From Lateolabrax maculatus (lineage: Eukaryota > Chordata > Actinopteri > Acropomatiformes > Lateolabracidae), in contig CM062204.1 in the NCBI GenBank assembly GCA_031216445.1, positions 17,723,501 to 17,787,500 on the forward strand: DNA of 64,000 nt. Direction: 5' to 3'. The position numbers were made by a program, and so were the translations under genes. The notes below the pieces were generated by a model. The model was not told where the DNA came from and searched no databases. It saw nothing but the letters and a program-made list of their open reading frames with translations. This document shows, piece after piece, positions 63,797-64,000 of the stretch (its first letter is position 1; every line of letters starts with the position of its first letter).

Positions 63797-63887
63797 TCAT
63801 GAGTAGCTGTTGAGGAGGAACCCAGAAAGAAGACTGGGCTCTGGTGAAAAAGATGCAGAGGAGGTGAAGAAGCAGCCATTTTTCAGA
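21580..63887 (+). CDS. pkn1: Protein kinase N1 (RhoA/Rac-activated AGC Ser/Thr kinase), 22 exons, 3' partial
   Basis: Exons: 21580-21600, 47836-48030, 49380-49485, 49967-50115, 50678-50798, 54196-54341, 55081-55294, 56004-56198, 56800-56909, 57005-57148, 57508-57583, 58210-58345, 58607-58691, 59364-59443, 59975-60050, 60512-60603, 60914-61090, 62264-62326, 62781-62857, 62983-63125, 63473-63580 and 63807-63887. All introns are GT-AG and all phases agree, giving 865 residues; human PKN1 is 942. Order: HR1 repeats (about 27-285), C2-like domain (about 310-475), hinge, kinase domain (from about 603). PKN1 rather than PKN2 or PKN3 is supported by VLEQLGL, CPQSPG, DDTQG and [18 protein letters not shown], matched from memory. 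The C-terminal tail with the turn and hydrophobic motifs lies beyond the window. Teleosts often keep two copies (pkn1a and pkn1b); I cannot say which this is. Confidence 0.95.
21686..21718. repeat. (CA)n microsatellite at the start of pkn1 intron 1
   Basis: About 33 bp of CA, 85 bp after the exon 1 donor. Confidence 0.9.
21739..21993. mobile_element. Degenerate hAT-like MITE in pkn1 intron 1
   Basis: GGTGGTTCCCATC at the left and GTTGGGAACCAGTG at the right are near reverse complements and resemble the hAT terminus at 10905. The interior has the same GACCCCCT / GTCCCGACC subterminal flavour. No target-site duplication is recognisable. It begins about 140 bp after exon 1. Confidence 0.5.
22762..22806. 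repeat. (TG)n followed by a 19-base G run
   Basis: TG to 22788 and then uninterrupted G to 22806. The G tract could form G-quadruplex structures and is a likely assembly or length-variation hotspot. Confidence 0.85.
23571..23697 (-). repeat. Copy of GGGCTGCAACTAA-type dispersed repeat (minus orientation)
   Basis: Contains TTAATGGATTAGTTG, AACTAATTACC and an end TTAGTTGCAACCT. These are the reverse complement of the ATTAATC/GCAACTAA ends of a repeat very common in percomorph fish. Related copies lie at 36110-36285 and 38086-38260, with fragments at 40950-41040 and 18813-18880. Confidence 0.5.
25498..25536. repeat. (CAGT)n/(CAGC)n tetranucleotide repeat
   Basis: GTCAGTCAGTCAGTCAGCCA and onwards, mixing CAGT and CAGC units. 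Confidence 0.8.
26826..26870. repeat. (AACT/AACC)n tetranucleotide repeat
   Basis: CTAACTAACTAACCAACTAA followed by further AACC units. Confidence 0.8.
30602..30649. repeat. (TG)n microsatellite
   Basis: About 48 bp of TG ending in GCGCG. Confidence 0.9.
31237..31390 (+). repeat. Dispersed repeat, family 'AAAGGGGAACTCCAC', copy 1
   Basis: AAAGGGGAACTTCACTGATT, then TACACATCAAAGTATG, GGGGACTACTACTGTATATG and GTGAAAAAAGTTGAATAAA. The same phrases recur in order at 42029 and 52174, so three copies of one family lie in pkn1 introns. No coding capacity. Confidence 0.65.
33098..33162. repeat. (CA)n microsatellite with CACT interruptions
   Basis: CA repeat interrupted by CACT units, then 42 bp of pure AC. 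Confidence 0.9.
33765..34145 (+). repeat. Long dispersed percomorph repeat, copy A
   Basis: Contains CACCACTTTGGTCCAGACC, TCAACAACTATTGGATGGAT and CTTTGTGTTTAGTGATTATTAGCC. These match in reverse complement the element at 43735-44380. I recognise the pattern as an abundant fish repeat but do not assign a family. Confidence 0.65.
35528..35620. repeat. Polypyrimidine tract with (CT)n and C runs
   Basis: CTCTCTCTCTCTCC then C9-A-C6-A-C5 runs, nearly free of purines for about 90 bp, within a wider pyrimidine-rich block (35330-35720). Confidence 0.8.
36110..36285 (-). repeat. Copy of GGGCTGCAACTAA-type dispersed repeat (minus orientation)
   Basis: TTTGGACAAAACAAACAATC and ATTTTCTGACATTTCACAGA, ending ATAGTTGCAGTCCT, are the reversed form of the family copy at 38086. 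Confidence 0.55.
36888..36945. repeat. (CA)n microsatellite
   Basis: Starts with CACACACTCACTC and continues as 45 bp of pure AC. Confidence 0.9.
38086..38260 (+). repeat. Copy of GGGCTGCAACTAA-type dispersed repeat (plus orientation)
   Basis: Starts GGGCTGCAACTAATGATTTC and continues through AATGAAATGTCCAAAAATA and TGTCTTGTTTTGTCCAACCA. It is inverted relative to the copy 1.8 kb upstream at 36110. Confidence 0.6.
41537..41600 (+). repeat. Two-copy tandem duplication of a pyrimidine-rich unit
   Basis: A unit of about 31 bp (TTTTTATTTCCCTCTTCCTC core) occurs at 41537 and again at 41570, near identical. Confidence 0.7.
42029..42130 (+). repeat. Dispersed repeat, family 'AAAGGGGAACTCCAC', copy 2
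   Basis: AAAGGGGAACTCCACCAATT, TACACATCAAAGTTTG and GGGGAGTACTACTGCATATG in the same order and orientation as copy 1. Confidence 0.65.
43735..44380 (-). repeat. Long dispersed percomorph repeat, copy B (inverted to copy A)
   Basis: GAGCTAAATGCTAATGCCAA, CATTAGTTAGTTTAGTTTTG, GGCAATCCATCCAAAAGTTG and GTCTGGACCAAAAGTGGTGG occur in the order typical of this element. The reverse complement of its right half aligns with copy A. Confidence 0.65.
47836..55294 (+). CDS. pkn1: pkn1 HR1 (REM) repeat block, exons 2-7
   Basis: Exons 2-3 encode HR1a, with the [20 protein letters not shown] core. Exons 4-5 encode HR1b, with [20 protein letters not shown] and [20 protein letters not shown]. Exons 6-7 encode HR1c, with [20 protein letters not shown]. 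The three antiparallel coiled coils bind GTP-loaded Rho and Rac in the family. Each retains the basic/leucine pattern and the EGAEN/QGVEN/EGAKN turn. Exon 7 ends in [12 protein letters not shown], leading into the C2-like domain. Confidence 0.93.
48590..48790. repeat. Probable degenerate dispersed repeat in pkn1 intron 2
   Basis: TTGGAGGGTTAAATGTTTTG followed by CTCACGGGCA recalls the common fish phrase (GGTTAAGTGCCTTGCTCAAGGGCA type) of old interspersed repeats. Boundaries are vague. Confidence 0.35.
50946..51004. repeat. (TA)n microsatellite in pkn1 intron 5
   Basis: About 59 bp of alternating TA after an A run. Confidence 0.9.
51349..51400. repeat. (GT)n then G-rich run in pkn1 intron 5
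   Basis: 36 bp of GT followed by ATGGGGGTGGGGGGGTGG. Confidence 0.85.
52174..52330 (+). repeat. Dispersed repeat, family 'AAAGGGGAACTCCAC', copy 3
   Basis: AAAGGGCACGTCCACTGATA, TTACACATCAAAGCTTG, GGGGAGTACTATTATGTATG and GTGAAAAAAGTTGTATAAAG. It lies in intron 5 of pkn1 and may extend to about 52600. Confidence 0.6.
52768..52819. repeat. (CA)n microsatellite in pkn1 intron 5
   Basis: 52 bp of AC. Confidence 0.9.
53541..53626. repeat. Compound (TTG)n(TTA)n trinucleotide repeat in pkn1 intron 5
   Basis: About 11 TTG units pass directly into about 18 TTA units. Confidence 0.9.
54352..54411. repeat. (CA)n microsatellite just after the pkn1 exon 6 donor
   Basis: 60 bp of AC starting 11 nt after the donor at 54341/54342. 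Confidence 0.9.
56004..57583 (+). CDS. pkn1: pkn1 C2-like domain, exons 8-11
   Basis: Runs from [10 protein letters not shown] through [31 protein letters not shown] and [20 protein letters not shown] to [12 protein letters not shown]. In the family this domain is Ca-independent and responds to lipids such as arachidonate. The loop in exon 8 (about residues 330-382) diverges most from the remembered human sequence but keeps [11 protein letters not shown]. Confidence 0.92.
56738..56797. repeat. (TG)n(CG)n tract forming the 3' splice region of pkn1 exon 9
   Basis: 51 bp of TG passing into CGCGCGCGC and directly into the AG acceptor at 56798-56799. It takes the place of a normal polypyrimidine tract. 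Confidence 0.9.
57161..57185. repeat. (CA)n after the pkn1 exon 10 donor
   Basis: A short AC repeat starting about 13 nt after the donor at 57148/57149. Confidence 0.85.
58210..59443 (+). CDS. pkn1: pkn1 C2-kinase linker, exons 12-14
   Basis: Exon 12 encodes [20 protein letters not shown], close to the human KAFQRARQMNIDVATWVRLL. Exons 13-14 encode a variable Ser/Pro/Asp-rich hinge ([13 protein letters not shown] and later [14 protein letters not shown]). The last codons of exon 13 (DTDTHTP) are an exonic AC-rich run, suggesting microsatellite contribution to the hinge. The linker appears somewhat shorter than in human. Confidence 0.88.
59975..63887 (+). CDS. pkn1: pkn1 kinase domain, exons 15-22 (C-terminal tail missing)
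   Basis: All catalytic elements are present. The glycine loop is GRGHFGK (residues 612-618). The ATP lysine is K634 in AIKALKK. The catalytic loop is YRDLKLDN with D730, the DFG motif has D748, and the activation-loop threonine is T764 in [12 protein letters not shown] (PDK1 site). APE is at 773-775, where it reads APE in full. Exon 21 carries [20 protein letters not shown] and exon 22 [20 protein letters not shown] ending QPFFR at donor 63888. In human about 67 residues follow, so one or more exons lie past 64000. Confidence 0.95.
63439..63460. repeat. (TG)n upstream of the pkn1 exon 21 acceptor
   Basis: 22 bp of TG followed by TTTGTCTGTGTAG, so the acceptor tract is TG-based. Confidence 0.85.
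63759..63795. repeat. (GT)n upstream of the pkn1 exon 22 acceptor
   Basis: 37 bp of GT separated from the AG at 63806 by only ATCATGAGT. Confidence 0.9.
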
Positions 63888-64000
63888 GTGAGTACGCTGA
63901 ACGCTGGCTTGATTAAAGCAGACTATCTTGGGCTTTACTTGTCCTTCTCAATTTGATGTTGAAGACAATATATACAGAACTAAGAAAGATCAGCTGATTC

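Noticed and set aside
1..64000. tRNA, rRNA or microRNA genes
   Set aside because: I saw no cloverleaf with intact A and B boxes, no rRNA core sequence, and no hairpin I could support by eye.
1..64000. A new multi-gene defence, biosynthetic or mobile system
   Set aside because: All supported coding sequence belongs to three ordinary vertebrate genes, and the mobile elements seen are short and non-coding.

Overview
This window is vertebrate nuclear DNA, and the repeats and gene set point to a percomorph-type teleost fish. Coding sequence is split into short exons with GT-AG introns. (CA/TG)n microsatellites are abundant. Several dispersed repeats have forms I recognise from many spiny-rayed fish genomes. 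Nothing looks bacterial, viral or plasmid-derived. The gene set (a PRR36/BTBD8-like protein, C19orf67 and PKN1) fits the region equivalent to human chromosome 19p13.

Layout. (1) 1-3860: no exon that I can support, probably an upstream intron. (2) 3861-10345, plus strand: three 3' exons of a large low-complexity, acidic, coiled-coil protein of the PRR36/BTBD8 (APache) type, with its 5' end outside or unrecognised. A long presumed 3' UTR follows to about 14240 and carries two MITE-like elements. (3) 14822-18254, minus strand: a complete seven-coding-exon C19orf67 (UPF0575) orthologue of 362 aa, convergent with the first gene. An untranslated first exon is proposed near 18564-18612, next to a perfect DR1 nuclear-receptor half-site pair. 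(4) 18620-20560: intergenic, with a dispersed repeat. (5) About 20560-21600: GC-rich promoter, 5' UTR and tiny first coding exon of pkn1. (6) 21601-47835: 26-kb pkn1 intron 1, with repeats only. (7) 47836-63887, plus strand: pkn1 exons 2-22, encoding three HR1 repeats, the C2-like domain, the hinge and nearly all of the kinase domain. The window ends just before the last exons, so about 65-75 C-terminal residues are missing.

The reconstructed exons keep phase throughout. c19orf67 gives 1089 nt (363 codons with stop). The pkn1 part gives 2595 nt (865 codons). The three exons of the first gene join at consistent phases. These joins, together with remembered human protein sequences, are the main support for the models; no alignment was run.

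The genes do not form an operon or pathway. PKN1 is a RhoA/Rac-activated AGC kinase. The PRR36/BTBD8 group is linked, through BTBD8/APache, to clathrin-mediated synaptic vesicle endocytosis. C19orf67 has no known function. I found no convincing new multi-gene system. The best leads are a metallothionein-like cysteine cluster in the fish C19orf67, a perfect DR1 at its presumed promoter, start-stop uORFs ahead of pkn1, and dinucleotide repeats that repeatedly touch splice sites.
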